In this document: piece after piece, positions 13,167 to 27,300 of the stretch | Numbering within the stretch: position 1 is the stretch's first letter | Layout: every line of letters starts with the position of its first letter | Origin: Rotaria socialis | Taxonomy: Eukaryota; Rotifera; Eurotatoria; Philodinida; Philodinidae | Reading direction: 5' to 3' | Assembly: GCA_905331475.1 (NCBI GenBank) | Contig: CAJNYU010003729.1 | Coordinates: forward strand, 17,285 to 81,284 | DNA length: 64,000 bases | Translations under genes and position numbers: made by a program | The notes under the pieces: model-generated | What the model saw: only the letters and a program-made list of their open reading frames with translations | Database searches by the model: none | Told to the model about the DNA's origin: nothing

Positions 13167-14708
13167 ATGCCGACTATCTATGATATGCAACGCGAAGAAA
13201 CTTATGCGAATGATTCTCGTACAAGTTCAACTCTTGATACATATGGTACAACAGATACAACAGTTGGCTATATGTCAGCTATAACACCAAGACAGGTGAC
13301 GGTAACTCGACCTGTAAAAAATCTCGGTGGTGGAAATCGAAGTGTCACATCAAAAATGAGTGTATCACAATCTGTATCAAGCAATGCTGTACCATTACGT
13401 GGTGGTGGCGGTGGCGGTGGTAGTAATATGGGTGGACATTTGGCTTTAGTTCCATTTACAAGTCAACGTGTTGAAGAAAAACGACAATTAGCTGAATTAA
13501 ATGATCGTTTTGCTGAATATATTGGCAAAATTCGTTATTTAGAAGCTGTAAATCGTAAACTTAGTCGTGATTTGGATAATATAAGAAATAAAAAAGGTAT
13601 TGGTTTACAACGTATCAATGAGATCATTATGCGTGAGAAAAAAGAAGCCGAAGATACATTAAAACGTATGGATGAAGATATACGTTCTGGACAAACGAAA
13701 CGACAAGACGCAGAAGCACGTCTTAAACAAGCTGAACAACGTTTAGCTAATTTACAACGTCCAGATCAAATCAATAATGCTAAAGGTCAATTAAAACAAT
13801 TACGAGAAAAAGTTATTGATTTAGAAAAAAAAATTGAATTAATCAGAAAAACTATTACTGATAATGACGACGAAATAGCTCTTTACAATGCTGAATTACA
13901 ACGTATTCGAACTGATACAGCTAATCTTATAACTGAAATAGCCAATGAAGCAACACAAAAACAATTATTATTAGCAGAAAAAACAGTTCTTGAACAAGAG
14001 CTAAAAGCTCTTGAAACAGCACATAAATTTGATGTTGAACAACTTCGTTCGAAAGTTGCTATTGCTAATGTTGATCCGGCACCATTTTTTGAAAGCGAAT
14101 TAGCATCAGCTATACGCGATATACGTAAACAATATGAAAGTATAACTGATCAACAACAGCAACAACTACAAAATTATTATCAAGCGAAAGTTAGCGCACT
14201 AGTTGAATACCATCAACCAAAACAACCAGCTGAATCGCAATGGCAAACGGAAAAGATTCGTGAAATAACACGTAGTATAGCTGATGTACGAGCTCGAGTT
14301 AATAGTTTACAAATGGAAAATCAAGATCTTGATAGACAAATAGCTGACATACGTCAACAAATTCAAACATCCGTATATCAAGAAGATCAACGTTTGGTTC
14401 ATGAGCAAAAATATTTCCGTGATGAAATCGAACGTCTCAAAGGTTACATTATTGATCTAGAAAAATATCGTACAACATTGGAAGAAGAAATACGCCGTTA
14501 TCGTTCGTTACTTGAAGGTGGTAACAATCAAGTTGGCTTACGGCATTTTGCAGAAGAAGCCGAAAAGATTATGAATCGTGGTCGATCATTACTTGATTCG
14601 CTTAATTTACGTTTGACAAAAAATAATTCTGGACCAATTAGTTCTCATAATGTACGAGAAATTACTCATTCAACATCTTACGCATCGGCTGGTGCTTTTC
14701 ATGGATAA
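13167..14708 (+). CDS. cytoplasmic intermediate filament protein 1 (intronless)
   Basis: 513-residue IF protein in one exon. The frame is open from an earlier GTG at 13149, but the first ATG (13167) is the natural start. The head (1-102) is Gly/Ser/Thr-rich with a GGGGGGG run. The rod runs from about 103 to 452: coil 1A opens with AELNDRFAEYIGKIRYLE, the helix initiation motif, and coil 2 ends with YRTTLEEEIRRYRSLLEGG, the termination motif. A rod of about 350 residues is the lamin/protostome length, 42 residues more than vertebrate cytoplasmic IFs. The tail is about 61 residues and has no lamin-tail domain, nuclear signal or CaaX box, so a cytoplasmic filament subunit is expected. AATAAA at 14832-14837 is a probable polyadenylation signal. 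First of three tandem IF genes; lack of introns contrasts with IF3. Confidence 0.93.
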   Translation: MPTIYDMQREETYANDSRTSSTLDTYGTTDTTVGYMSAITPRQVTVTRPVKNLGGGNRSVTSKMSVSQSVSSNAVPLRGGGGGGGSNMGGHLALVPFTSQRVEEKRQLAELNDRFAEYIGKIRYLEAVNRKLSRDLDNIRNKKGIGLQRINEIIMREKKEAEDTLKRMDEDIRSGQTKRQDAEARLKQAEQRLANLQRPDQINNAKGQLKQLREKVIDLEKKIELIRKTITDNDDEIALYNAELQRIRTDTANLITEIANEATQKQLLLAEKTVLEQELKALETAHKFDVEQLRSKVAIANVDPAPFFESELASAIRDIRKQYESITDQQQQQLQNYYQAKVSALVEYHQPKQPAESQWQTEKIREITRSIADVRARVNSLQMENQDLDRQIADIRQQIQTSVYQEDQRLVHEQKYFRDEIERLKGYIIDLEKYRTTLEEEIRRYRSLLEGGNNQVGLRHFAEEAEKIMNRGRSLLDSLNLRLTKNNSGPISSHNVREITHSTSYASAGAFHG

Positions 14709-15508
14709 TTATCAAGAAATTTTACATACTGAAAATATTTTATTTTTTCGTTGACAAGGCACTCTTTTTTCTTATTGTTAGTTTAAACAATATTTTTCCT
14801 TTACCTTCACGCTGTAGTCAGTCTTAACATAAATAAACTTATGCGTATATCTCTTTTCCCAATATTTACTTATGATGAATTTCATAAGAAGTTGTAAACA
14901 GCATTAGTGGGTTTTGTTGCCTTCAAACCTTTTGCATGTAAACGCGTAGCTATAAGATGATTCATGCATGAATTGATCAGCTCTTTATATAGAAAGAATA
15001 ATATTCATTTTATTCCCATTTTTTCCCGCTGTCATCCGATGTGTTTCTCTTGGTCGGTGTCTTTCTTTACGCACTTTATTATTTGACATCTATATGCGGT
15101 AGGTAACTAACCGCATAAGGGAAACCATAAAAAACAGGGGAAAAGTGGCAAAGCGAGAGAAGCAGAGAGAAAGAGACAAAAAAAAGTTGTTTTTCACTTT
15201 TTTAGCAAAAAAAAAGTCTTCAATGGCTATACACTTCCATAGTCATAGCGAATCGACGGAACGAACACTACTGATCACATAAGGTTTCTTTGTTTATTCT
15301 TTCTCTTCGAATCGCCAAGCGTAGAGAACGAAAAAAAAACCGAACAGATCAATAAAAGGGCCATCTCAATTCTCTACTGCATTCATTCTTTTTTTGTGTT
15401 TTTCTGTTGTGCTATTTGTCTGCATTAATGCTCATTACTTGTTAAGTATCATTATTCTATCTTTTGTTTTCTTAAGATTTACAAATCGATACACAAACTA
15501 ACATAAAA
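14709..15508. other. spacer between IF1 and IF2 with IF2 promoter candidate
   Basis: 800-bp spacer holding the IF1 3' UTR (polyadenylation signal at 14832-14837) and the IF2 upstream region. AATAAAAGGG at 15351-15360 is a weak TATA-like element about 150 nt before the IF2 ATG. There is a purine-rich stretch at about 15130-15185. No gene seen. Confidence 0.4.
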
Positions 15509-17192
15509 ATGCCAGGCAACAATGATATCGATGTTGGATACACATCCCAAATTGCAACACGTTCAGCTAATATTCAACGTCATATAGGCAGTGGATCGGG
15601 AGTGATGACAAGAATGTACCAACAGTACTCTAGCGGCGGTGGTGGACTTAGCGCTGGTATATCAGGTTTAGCAGCCATAGCAGGTTTGGGTGGCGTCCCA
15701 TTACGTCCAACTCATAATGGATCAGTGGTAGTTGCTTTGAATGAAACACGAGAAAGAGAAAAACGTGAATTATCTCAATTAAATGATAAATTTGCTCAAT
15801 ATGTTGAAAAAGTACGATTTCTTGAAGCACAAAATCGTAAATTACACTTGGAATTGGAAGCATTACAAAAGAGATCAGGCCAAGGTTCAACAAAAATAAA
15901 GGAAATGTATGAGATTGAAATGCATGAAGCAAAAAAACTGGTTTCTGAAACCGATCATGAACGTCTTTCAGCTGAAGGAAAAGCTCGTCAAGCTGAAAAA
16001 GATCTTGAAATTTATCGTAGAAAATACGATAGCATTTTAGCTGCTCGTGACACTGATCGGTCATCGATTGATCGTCTTCAACAACAAATAGCTGAAAATG
16101 AAGGACAAATCAGTTTGTTTCGTCGTCGTTTAGCTGATCTTGAAGATGAAGCAAAACGTTATAAAGCTGAAACACAACGTTTAGCATTAGAAATATCACG
16201 TTTACAAAGTGAAATTCAAAATGAAATGATGATTAAAAATACACTTGATACAGAAAAAATGACATTAGAAGATGAACTTACTCTACTTAAACAAACCCAT
16301 GAGGCTTCTTTGATTGAACTCAAACCAACAGCTCTTGTTGGTGAATTAGATACAACACGTTTCTTTAAAAACGAATTAGCACAAGCTATTCGTGATATTC
16401 GTGCTCGATTCGAAGAAGATAGTGAACGAAAACGAGCAGATTTGCACAGTCGTTATACGATGCAATATAATGAACTTATTTTAAAATATAAAAAGAATGG
16501 TCTTGAACCAATGCAAATGGAACAACAACGAATGCAAGAAGAAAAAATACGAACATCATTATTAACAACGCGTAATGAAGTTGCACATATGAAAGCAAGA
16601 AACGAAGAATTAAATAATAGAATAAATGAACTTCAAATAAGTATTAAACAAGAAAAAGCAGATGGTAAAAAATCGACACATTCGTGTTTTGTTTTTGTTG
16701 TTTAGATAAAATTGTTTTTGATTTGTTTTTTGTTTAGGCGACCGATTAATAACTAGACGCTCTGTTGAAATTGAAGAATTGAGAACAAGACTAGAAAAAC
16801 TACGACGAGAATATCAAGAAATTTCAACTTTGAAAACATCATTAGAAAAAGAAATCTTTACATACAGAGAATTACTTGAAGGAACAAATAATCGTGACGG
16901 TCTTAAACAAATCGTTGGTCATATCATGGAAGAAGCACGACGAATTGAATCTAGCCGAATAGCTGATGGACATGTTAGCGGCGCAATTGGTCATGCAAGT
17001 GTCAGTAGCAGCAGCTCTCAAATAGCTCAACGTACATTAGTCTCAGGTTCCGCATCATCAAGCCAATATGGGTCAGCTGAACGCTTAGTCGCAAGTCCTG
17101 CCCGCGCTTCGGCTAGTTATGGTGGTGCATCAGGTGGTGCTAGTAGTTCATATTCATATTCAGCTTCAAGCCATCAAGAATATTCATCATAA
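15509..17192 (+). CDS. cytoplasmic intermediate filament protein 2
   Basis: Exons 15509-16664 and 16738-17192, with one 73-nt GT..AG intron (phase 1), giving 536 residues. The Gly-rich head (1-82) is followed by a rod at about 83-434. It opens with [21 protein letters not shown], the coil 1A signature, and closes with LEKEIFTYRELLEGTNN, the IF C-terminal consensus. The rod is about 352 residues, the long-coil-1B type shared with lamins. The tail is about 100 residues of Ser/Ala/Gly-rich sequence ending HQEYSS, with no lamin-tail domain. The intron lies near the end of the rod, in coil 2. AATAAA at 17296-17301 and again at 17300-17305 are polyadenylation signals. A paralogue of IF1 and IF3; these proteins probably co-assemble as cytoskeletal filaments. 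Confidence 0.93.
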
Positions 17193-19204
17193 AACTAAAT
17201 AATGACTTATGCGCGTTTTTAAGAATGGATAGGTTCAAGTTACACGTTTTAGTAATTCATGTATATGTTCGATTATCTATTTGAAATTGATGAGGAATAA
17301 ATAAAGGCATTTAAACATATGGCAAAAAAAGCGTTTTCGTTTTTCTTCAATTCTACTAATATTAAACACTTCAATGGAATGCTGTGATCAGATTGGTTAT
17401 TTGTTTTTTCTCAAACATATATCAAAGTGTGAGAATTTGCTAAGATACGATTTTCAAGGTCGACAAACTCGAATTTTACTATGTGACATGTTTCAGATTG
17501 CTATAAAAATACGAACAAACAAACAAACAATTGCCTCTTTCTATGCGAAAGAAATGTTATGTTTACCTTGAAGGAGACAGCCTATCGTTAATGTATGCAC
17601 AAGTATAGAAAAAATTCATTCCTTTTTTTGCCGAGAGCAAGATTTAATTGTATTTGAATAACACTGCGAGGGATTTATTTGATTTTTGAAGTTTTAGTAT
17701 TTTGTGTCCATAATTTAAAGTTTTAAGGACTAAACAAATGTTCATTTTGAATCTTTCATCTTGTGATTTGAATCTGAAAATTACATTTTGTTGTGACGAC
17801 ACGAATCAATCTCGATGTTAAAAAGTTTTAAATATATTAAATGAGTAAATTAATCACAAAATAAAATCTCTATCAGAAGAGACTGTCTGAAGAAAATATA
17901 ATTAAATGTTTTATGGATAGTTGAAAACTCCGATTGATTTATTATCTGTCTTGACAATTTAAAAGCAAAAGCTTAATTTAAGATAAATGTATTCGTCTAT
18001 GCGCAGTCTTATAATTGATGAATATATTATAAATAAGTGTTGACGATTCAATAGCTACTTGAGTCTTTTGACAAAATTAGAAAATCTTCTTCGGATAAAT
18101 GGCGTACAAAACATTTCAGAGGACACGTGACTGATAATAGATTGTTTTTGTAATAAAACTAGTCAATAATATCTTAGTTAAGTTTCAGTAATACATTACT
18201 TTCATCGTCACAACAACATGCCACTTTTGAATTATTAAAACCTTGACAAACAACTTAACAGAAAGAATAATATTTTGAAAAATGTTGTCGTTCACTATCA
18301 AAAACATAATTTGAAGTTAAATCAGAGGATTTCTTTAGAAAAAGTTCCGCGAATTTTCTATATGGGACCTAATGGACCCAATGTGCCATTTTATAGGTCA
18401 CGTATATCAGAAAAACTATGAATTGTTGACCAGAATAAGAAAAACCAGTAGTTTCTTTTCTTTTTCTTTTAAAGAGACTTAAAAGAGCTACATCGATTAT
18501 ATTAGAACAATGATTCGCCGATTTAAACAATGTAGAGAATTACGATTAAGAATTAGATAAGGTCATTTTGAAATATTTCAGCATTGATTCTAACAAGCAG
18601 ACTTTATTCTGTTGACATAGATTTATTGAAATTTAAATGAATAAGAGAAAACTTTTTGTTTATGGTATTGCATTGATGTTGATAGATCAAGGTTGTCTTC
18701 TTCTAAAAAGAACTTATTTTTCTATGATTGAACATTTTTCTATTTCTGACAATCAGAATAAACTTCCTGATAGAACTGAAAAGGAAAATACGTTTACTTA
18801 TTTCTTATCACATAATTACTCTAGATCAAACTTGTATATTCAAAGAAAACGAAAGAAAAATCGACTTCTTTTACATCAGAGAACCTCATCTTCTATACAA
18901 CTACAAGATAGTAAAGAAATAGCTGCAAATGTCTGAACTGAATTTTTTGAAATCTTTCTCTGAACATCAAACACCGTTTTCTACATCACTTATAAATTTT
19001 TTGTTGTTATATTAATAAAAATAAACATTATCACGTTGAAACAAATTGAAACGCATAAAATAATTGTTATCGAACAATACTACATAACTGATCGAAGATC
19101 ATAAACAAAAATATATATAACCACAAATTCTGTCGTTTCCATATGGGTGGATAGACATTGTCTTCTTGAGTGTTACAGACACAGAATTATGTTTATTCTC
19201 CTTC

Positions 19205-19241
<37 letters not shown>

Positions 19242-20731
19242 AGGACAGTTGCAGGCGTGAAAGATGATAATGGAAGCTCGAGTACGGAAAATTTTCTCTT
19301 CGATACAGACACAAGAAACAATAATCTATTTCCGTTTTTATCTTGATAACGTCGCATACATCCACTAGTACAATGATTAGTATATAATAAAAAAATGCTC
19401 TTGTTTGACGGCACTACATAAGCAAATATAAGACACGATTTTGGTGCCGTTTACACAAAATCGATTGGTGTATGTATACGCTGATCGATCATATGTCTTA
19501 ACGGTATGTCGTTTTAATTCATACATAATCCATGTTCTATAATCAATATTGGCTCTATTTGGAGAAGGAACATACTCAAATATCTATCAATATATTATTT
19601 TAAGAATGTTAATTTTTACAGATATATTAATATTCTAGTCATAATGATTAGTAGACAATTTATCTATGAGAAATAGTGTGCCACAATTATACGTATTGTC
19701 GAAATACTATACTCCTGTAGGGTTTTTGTTTTTGTAAATATCTTAACTTTTGATATCGGATCCTATGTTGACCTATACATATGTTGGAGTATTTTGCATG
19801 TTTATGTTTACCGATAAATTCAGAAATTATTTGAAAGTATTCAATAGTAAATGTTGTTGTCTTGTTTTGTCGACTATTCAGTTTTTAATGGATATCTACT
19901 GTGCAGGATACTTTTTCTTATCTCATCCATCATCCTGATCGTCTATCATCAAATGAAGATATTACGTAGTAATTAGAACTTCTTGACATACAAGTTTTTG
20001 TACGTTTCTTTAAATCAAGATAAGCTTTCAATCACTTATATAAATATAGACGTAGATCATTCAATTGATTCCGTGACAATGAATTATATCCTTTGATTCT
20101 TTCTTCGTATGTGTATTCTCGTTTAATCGTAGAATAACATTGATTGTATTCTTGTCGGAATTGTATATACGTATCTCTGTTGAATATAGATTAATGTCGA
20201 TACAAATGATCTTGATAGTTAAGTTTTTTTCTTTTAAGAATTAGTGCATGCGTGCGAAGAAGAAAAAAAACTCGTGCAAAGTGTGCGTTTTTTTCAGATC
20301 GACAAAATTTGAACTTGTTATTTTGGACTGTGACAAGATGGAAATGCCACTTGTAATAGAAACAATAGATTCTGCCTATTTTATTCACAATTGCGAGTAA
20401 CATAAGCCAAGAGAAAAGAAAAAGAATGGACTATTATTATTCGCTCGATTATAAGAAAAGACGAAGGAAAATCGTCTCTTGTTATTCTCTATTCGTGCAT
20501 ATGTGATCTTGTTATTATAAAAATAAAACTTAAAGGTTTCCAAAAAAGGAAATCTTTTTTGCATTCATTTTTTACAACGATCCGAATACTTAGATTTTTT
20601 CCATCTACAATTATCGCGTTGTGTGTTGTTTGGAAACAAAGCTAATAATCTAAAGAAATATTTTACTAAACAATCGATATATTGTGATTTGCTTTCTTTT
20701 GTTTTTAGTTTAACGACGTGCGACTTGTTCA
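17193..20731. other. intergenic, no gene seen; IF3 upstream region
   Basis: 3.5 kb of AT-rich sequence with no supported gene. A compound microsatellite, (AT)n then (AG)n, lies at about 19204-19242. TTTTTAG at 20702-20708, just before the IF3 start, could be a splice acceptor of a 5' UTR intron. Short open frames here lack motifs. Confidence 0.5.
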
Positions 20732-23700
20732 ATGGATAATCGTTATACGTCTTCAACATCATATCAAAAACAAAATCGAACAGGAAATGATGCAAACATT
20801 TTTGATCGATTACGAAAATCTTCACAAAACATATCTATTGTTACAGACCGTTTTAATTCTCGTGGTACTTCGTTTGAACCAAGTGGTAAATCAGCTGTGG
20901 TTATGGCAATTCAGTAAGATTTTTTTTTTAATCACAGTCATCAATCATTACGTACATTGATCGAACAATCATGTGTTTATCGTTTGATCATCTTGTAATG
21001 CTCGTTGTGTTGTTTCATACGGATATAATATTCTTCTGGGTAGAAGGAAGTACAAGTCCTGCTGTGTAGTATACTCTATGTAGCGAGAGTGTATTGTATT
21101 TCTGATAAAATGTCTGCCTTGAATGATGTTTCATTACGATTGTAATTGTTGACAACGATCAATGCGTATCTAATTACAAAAAAGTTGTATATAAATATCG
21201 AGCGATAGATTATGATGATGAATGACAAAAATATTTGTTACGGTAGAAGGCGATACGACTTAGGATATGATATGATATATATATTGTAACAGACACTTTT
21301 CTCTATCAAATATAGTGACAACAAAAAACATTAGCTGGATGAAAACAAAACTTGTTTATTGGTGAAATATCTCTATCGAAGATTTTGTATTCAAACTCCT
21401 GCGAGATAAAATTAAAGTTTTTTTTCTGGTCGAACTTTTATGTATTTATCAATAAATAATGGTCAATAAGAAGATTTATTATGAAATATGCTTTTCTTTT
21501 ATAACCAAAAGATTCTGAGTAATAGCATTATAGAAAAATAATTCATACATTCACGAATGATTTAATATTGATGAGATAAACAGAAATTTACTTTGACATC
21601 TATAGGATTGATCAAAACTATCTTGCTGTTGAGAAGCTTAACATCACGGTCGATTTTGTAAGATTTTGGTGCGGAATACAAACGGTGATAGAGAATTTAG
21701 AAAAAGTAATAGTGATCCTATATTGATTGCATACAGTCCACCGAATGCATGAAAAACACTTATCAACTAACAGGCGGGTTGAAGTAAAAGAGCTGATATG
21801 TGCACTTTATTGTAATAGACGAAGTACACTAACATTTCTGTATATTGTAACAATTATTTCTTTGTAAACATACGAAGTGATAGTGCATAAACATATTCTG
21901 AAAATGTTTCTCTACGTTTTAATTAATGCCAGTAATATCATGATTGATATATTAGTCCTACAGGCATTGTGCTACAGCTTTTTATCTAGTGTTTCCAGAG
22001 ATATGTTATTAGTATAGATTCGATGTTAGATGAAATCAACTAACGGTATTGCAAACGAATGAAAAGTGTGATCTGATGATAATTCTTGATGAACTTTGAA
22101 TTTCTCCTATTGTTTGTTTTCAAAGAGAAAAACGTCAACGTGAAAAACGTGAACTGACTCATCTTAATGATCGTTTTGCTTCGTATATTGAACGTGTACG
22201 CTTTTTGGAAGCTCAAAATAAGAAATATCAACTTGAAATTGATCATCTACGGTTGGTTTTCATGTTGTTTTTATTTTTAAATTTAAATAAAAAAGCTTTT
22301 TTTTTCTAGAAAAAAATGGGGCTCAGAAACAAGCAAAGTAAAAGAAGTGTACGAAAAGGAAATAACCGAAGGACGTCATATTCTCAATGATGCAACAAAA
22401 GATTGTGCTACTATTGAACTTCGAGCTAAACATGCCGAAGAAGAAACGCACAAACTTCAAGACAGGTGCATGAAACAATTAATTCCGTTCTGTAAGTTTA
22501 AAAAGAAAATTTTCTTTGAATAGATGTCTATCATTATTGACTGGGCGAGAATCTGATCAAAAGAAAATTGAATTAATACAAAAACAATTGTTCGATAACG
22601 AAGCAGATCTTGATCTATTTCGTCGTCGTATAAGTAAATTCTATTATCGATGTTTATTTTTTGAGTATTTGCAATGTAAAACTCATTTTTAGCTGATCTT
22701 GAAGATGAACAAAAACGGTATTATATTGAATCTGAAAAGCTTACTTCAGATATTTGTCGTATAACAAAAGATTTAGACCACGAAATTATCACACGAGTAC
22801 AGTTAGAAAATCAAAAGCAAAATCTTGAGAAAGAAATTGAATTTTTAAAAGAAATACACCTACATGAAATAGAAGAAATGAAGCAATTGAATTTTGTTGA
22901 TACAACATTAGATCCTACGAGATTTTTCAAACATGAATTAGCGAATGCTGTAAAAAATATACGCAAAGATTATGAACAATTGAATGATCAACAACGAAAT
23001 GAACTTGAATTATGGTATCAAATAAAAGTGACACAAGCGGTAAACATGAGTTTTTTGTTTGCTTTGTAGAATTTATATTTTACTTCGTTTATTTTAGGTA
23101 CAAGAAATAAAAAATGCTCAAGCTCTTGAGAAACCAAAACGTATTCTTGAACAAGAAGAAATTAAAAGATTACGAACATTAGTTGCAGATTCACGACAGG
23201 ATATTACTACAATTAGTCAACGAGTGAAGTTTATTTTTTTGCCAAAACTTGAAATATTAATTGTTTTACTATTTTGAATTATCTAGAATCGAGAATTAGA
23301 AAATCGTATTCGACAATTAGAAGAATTGATTTTACAAGAACGAGATCAACATATTCGAACAAAAGACGAAAGAAACCAAAAGATAAGCGTATTAAGAACT
23401 CGTCTCGAAGATTTAGAACGAAATTACGATGAACTTGTTACAACGAAATCATCGCTCGATGCAGAAATTACTATTTATAGAAAATTACTTGAAGGTGAAG
23501 AAAACAGGTACGCCGACGAACTTATGCTTTCTTTTTATTTATTTATTTTTTGTTAACTTTTAACTACCGAAATCAATTCATAGAGAAATTATTCTGTATT
23601 TATATTTTCTATAGGGAAGGTTTACAGCAAATAATTTCTAACGTTGGTGAACAGAATCAAGCTAATGTTTCTGCTAGTAGCGGTGAATCAACCAGTTTTT

Positions 23701-24107
23701 TACGATCTCATCCAACAACACATGATAGTCAAGGTAAGAAATCATGCATGGATCCGTTCTATTGTTCGTTGCATGTTGTTTGGTATTATTCTCGTGGAAA
23801 CAAAAATCAATATGTCTATATTGTGTCGTCATTGTTGTTTTTATTTAACTAAAGACAAAAGAATATCCTTATAGAAACACAAGTTCAATCATCAGCTAAT
23901 CGTGAAATTTCGCCTGGCAGTGGAAAATATCATGTAATTACAGAATCTACATCAATTGAGCATTTTAGTCAAAACAAGGCCAAACGAATACAAGCAATTA
24001 TTCATGAAGAACTTGTTCGATTTCGACGACAAAGTGATTCATGCACTTTATGCTCTGATTATGATTCGTCCGTGGAAGATCTCTACGAATATCATGAACA
24101 TTTATGA
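20732..24107 (+). CDS. cytoplasmic intermediate filament protein 3, short form
   Basis: Nine exons: 20732-20913, 22126-22251, 22310-22465, 22524-22633, 22693-23039, 23098-23223, 23287-23507, 23615-23733, 23875-24107. All GT..AG and phase-consistent, giving 539 residues. The first intron is 1.2 kb; the others are 58-141 nt. The head is short (about 60 residues) and not Gly-rich. The rod runs from about 62 to 420: [20 protein letters not shown] opens coil 1A and [18 protein letters not shown] closes coil 2, the closest of the three to the general IF consensus. Rod length is again lamin-like (about 350). In this form the tail ends YEYHEHL with no lamin-tail domain. I found no AATAAA between the stop and 24341. 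Exon 8 can alternatively splice to 24342 (see the long tail). Confidence 0.88.
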
Positions 24108-24341
24108 TCTTTTCAAACAAACAAAACTGATCCTATTCGTCTGATTGAAAACAAAATTTATCTCACATTCCTCCTTTTAGCTTACTTATACGTATATGCG
24201 TTGTATTCGTCTATTAGTTTTATTTTCTTTAAATACACCGAGTTTTAGCATTACATAAAGCATGACTAAATGAATGATTGAAATGCATGATGCAACAAAA
24301 CCTATAACTCTTATTAACACAAATAACATAATATGTTTTAG

Positions 24342-27300
24342 GTTTGAATCGAAATAATTTTTGTACACCATCTCAAAACTTATCTTCAAACCGAAAAGAA
24401 TCAACAATTTTTGAGCAAGTCTATGGCGGTCGTCGACAACGACCTACAACGATTTGTTTAAATGTTCCATGGATTCCTGCTACACATGCTACGAATGTTT
24501 ATGAATGCAGTGGAATTGATTTAACGAATCGAAAATTTAAGAGAAAGACTTTTTTCGAAACACGTGCAATGTGGGAGAAATATCCACCGAAAGCCCTTAC
24601 ACCACCTAGTTCGGACTATACCGATGCCTATTTAGCTGCTTTTGCTCCTAAGTTAATTCGTGCTAAAAACATTCATCGGTTAACTTCTCCCATATTTGCT
24701 CATGTTAAACCAATTTCACTCGAACAAATAACGACATGTTCATTATCTTCTGATGTTTCGATTAGAACGAGCCGAACTCGTTCTAATAATAACAACACAT
24801 CGAATATTCCTAATAAATATGAACCTTTTCCAAGCACACAGCCTTTCTCGGCCGCAACAATTATGCAACCATGTTTATCTAAAATGTCTACTACCTCTCA
24901 ATACGACTTTTCCTATGAACAGATTTATAAACCTCTGCCAACATATTCATCATCACCATCCGCAAAACCTATATATAAACCGTCCGTATCATTTCAATAT
25001 GCGCCATTATCATTTCCGAATAATGTCTATCCAAATCAAACCAACAAACCAACAATAGTATCACCGTCAAAAACCGAAGGACACAGCAGTAAACCAGAGA
25101 CACTTGTATTTCAACATGATGAAGATATCAGTTCATTATCTATTGAAAAACCATCGCCAATAATAACTCCATTATCTGAATCTTCTAATCTGAATATTGA
25201 ACCACAAACTGATCATGAAGACATATCAACAGCTTCTTCGAAACCTATTCAAATTCTTGAAAAGACACTTAATAAATATGATACATTAATTAATCAAATA
25301 TCAGACATTCTTGCTAGCGTATCCCCATTAAGTTCGACTGTAAGCAGTATGAGTCCAAATCAGAGTATACTCGATTATGAACTGACAGCTGATGGCTCAC
25401 CAATTATTCGTCAGAAGCGTCTTGAACGTCAATCAGCTACAAATACGAATACGCCGCCACGTACAAAAGCAAAATATCTAATTCGTGACGATTCATATGA
25501 CAAAATTATTATAGCCATTGCCGATCTCGATAGTGAATTAAATCCACCATCCGATACTGAAATGTCAACACAATTCGATGAAGAAGATAATTGTGAAACC
25601 ATAAAATCTTCTACTTTACCTAATGAAAACTATGAACAATCTGAAACCTTACTGAGCGATGGAAGACAAAGATCATTCATCACTAAACGAATAGAAAATG
25701 AGTATTTAAGTTCATCGACATGCTCACTATTTAAAGTCGAAAAAGAAGAAGAAAAACTTACCGACATGCAGTCAATAAATGAAACTCGATCAAATAATGA
25801 TGAATTCATACAATTAGAAGCAGACCTATCATCTAACATACTCAACGATGAAGATTTATGTGATGAAACAAGTGAGTCCTATGATGAGGCAATATTGAGC
25901 GAAACGAATGCAGAAAATGTGATAGAAGATAATAGTGTCGAGAACAACGAAAATGATGAGAATTTATCTTATCAAAGTCTCACGGAAGAAATCACTAGAT
26001 CGACAGCTTCAACCATAACTTCTGGCAACGAACAGATAATCTCAAGTACATCACCAACGACCGAAGAAGAACAAATGAGTACATCTGACAGCGAAGATAT
26101 TCTATTCAATGAACCATATTCTACAGAATTGCAAACAGCGGTGATTGAACAACAACAACTGGAATCTTCTACTCTACCTGAAACATCAACAGAGTTTTCT
26201 GACTCTACCAACAAACAATGTTCCTCATCAGAATTAATTGAGTCACAATCCAGTGATCAACAACACATAACTAGTCCGTCGGGTGCTCAGGGTGTAGTCA
26301 GTATTGATATTACTAATGAAAATAAGATTTCTGATGAAGAAGAATGGATTTTCATCTCAAATATAATTGACCAAGAAGATATCGATCAACAAATCAAAGA
26401 AATAGAATCAAATAAAATGAAAATTTCTACACAACTTATTGATGATATCTCAAGTGCTACCATGGCAAGTATGTCTTTATCATCATCATCATCCACTGTC
26501 ATGAGTCCAATTGATGTACTTTCAAATTCAATAAGTACTTGTTATATAAGTAGTGATGTCTATCAAGGTGAAAAAAATCAAATTATAGAAGTAAGCCAAA
26601 CTAGCTATTGTTATCTACATTGAATTTTATCTTCATCTTCAATAGAGTCCATTAGATGAAAACATTGAAACAGTTCCATGTGCTGTATCACATGTACAAG
26701 AGACTGGTGCAACTCTACCATCAAATCCTCAAAATGAAACCAACGATGTTTCAAATTCAAAAACAAAATCTAATGCATATGACATTCAAATTGAAGAAGT
26801 AAGGTGTAACTCGTTGATGATGGATAATATTCTCATGAACCTCTTACTTTTTTTAGAGCGACAAAACAGAATTACTAACCCTTCATGATACAGCCACGCT
26901 GACTCTACAAGCAAAACTATCCACTGAACCAGGAGAAGAACAAGAAATCCTATCGGCTGTGCATGCAGAACAAAGCAAACTTAATTCAGTCGAAGATACG
27001 ACGGTAAATCTAGCTCAAAGTTTCTGGTATATTTATGTAGCTTTTGTTCTAGGATTTTACTATTCAAAAGCCATCATCATCATCATCATCCTGCATGAAA
27101 AATCTTGATGACCATTCAATAGACGAGCCGGAATCAGTAAAATCATTTTTACAAAATACGGACCAATCTATTTTGAATACCGAGTATAGTATCGTACAAT
27201 CAACAGAAAATCAAGAGAATGTTTTGCTTGAATCTTCATCTCTCGAAATACCAGTGAGTTCTTTTTCTGACGAAGAAAATCAATTCAATAAACATACAAT

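Noticed and set aside
15648..16064. 138-codon open frame on the - strand
   Set aside because: Antisense to the IF2 rod; caused by the codon bias of the coiled coil.
18301..18440. Possible diverged relative of the foldback arm (shared TATGGG-ACCTA and GTTGACCAG strings)
   Set aside because: Shared strings are short and differently spaced; not distinguishable from chance by eye.
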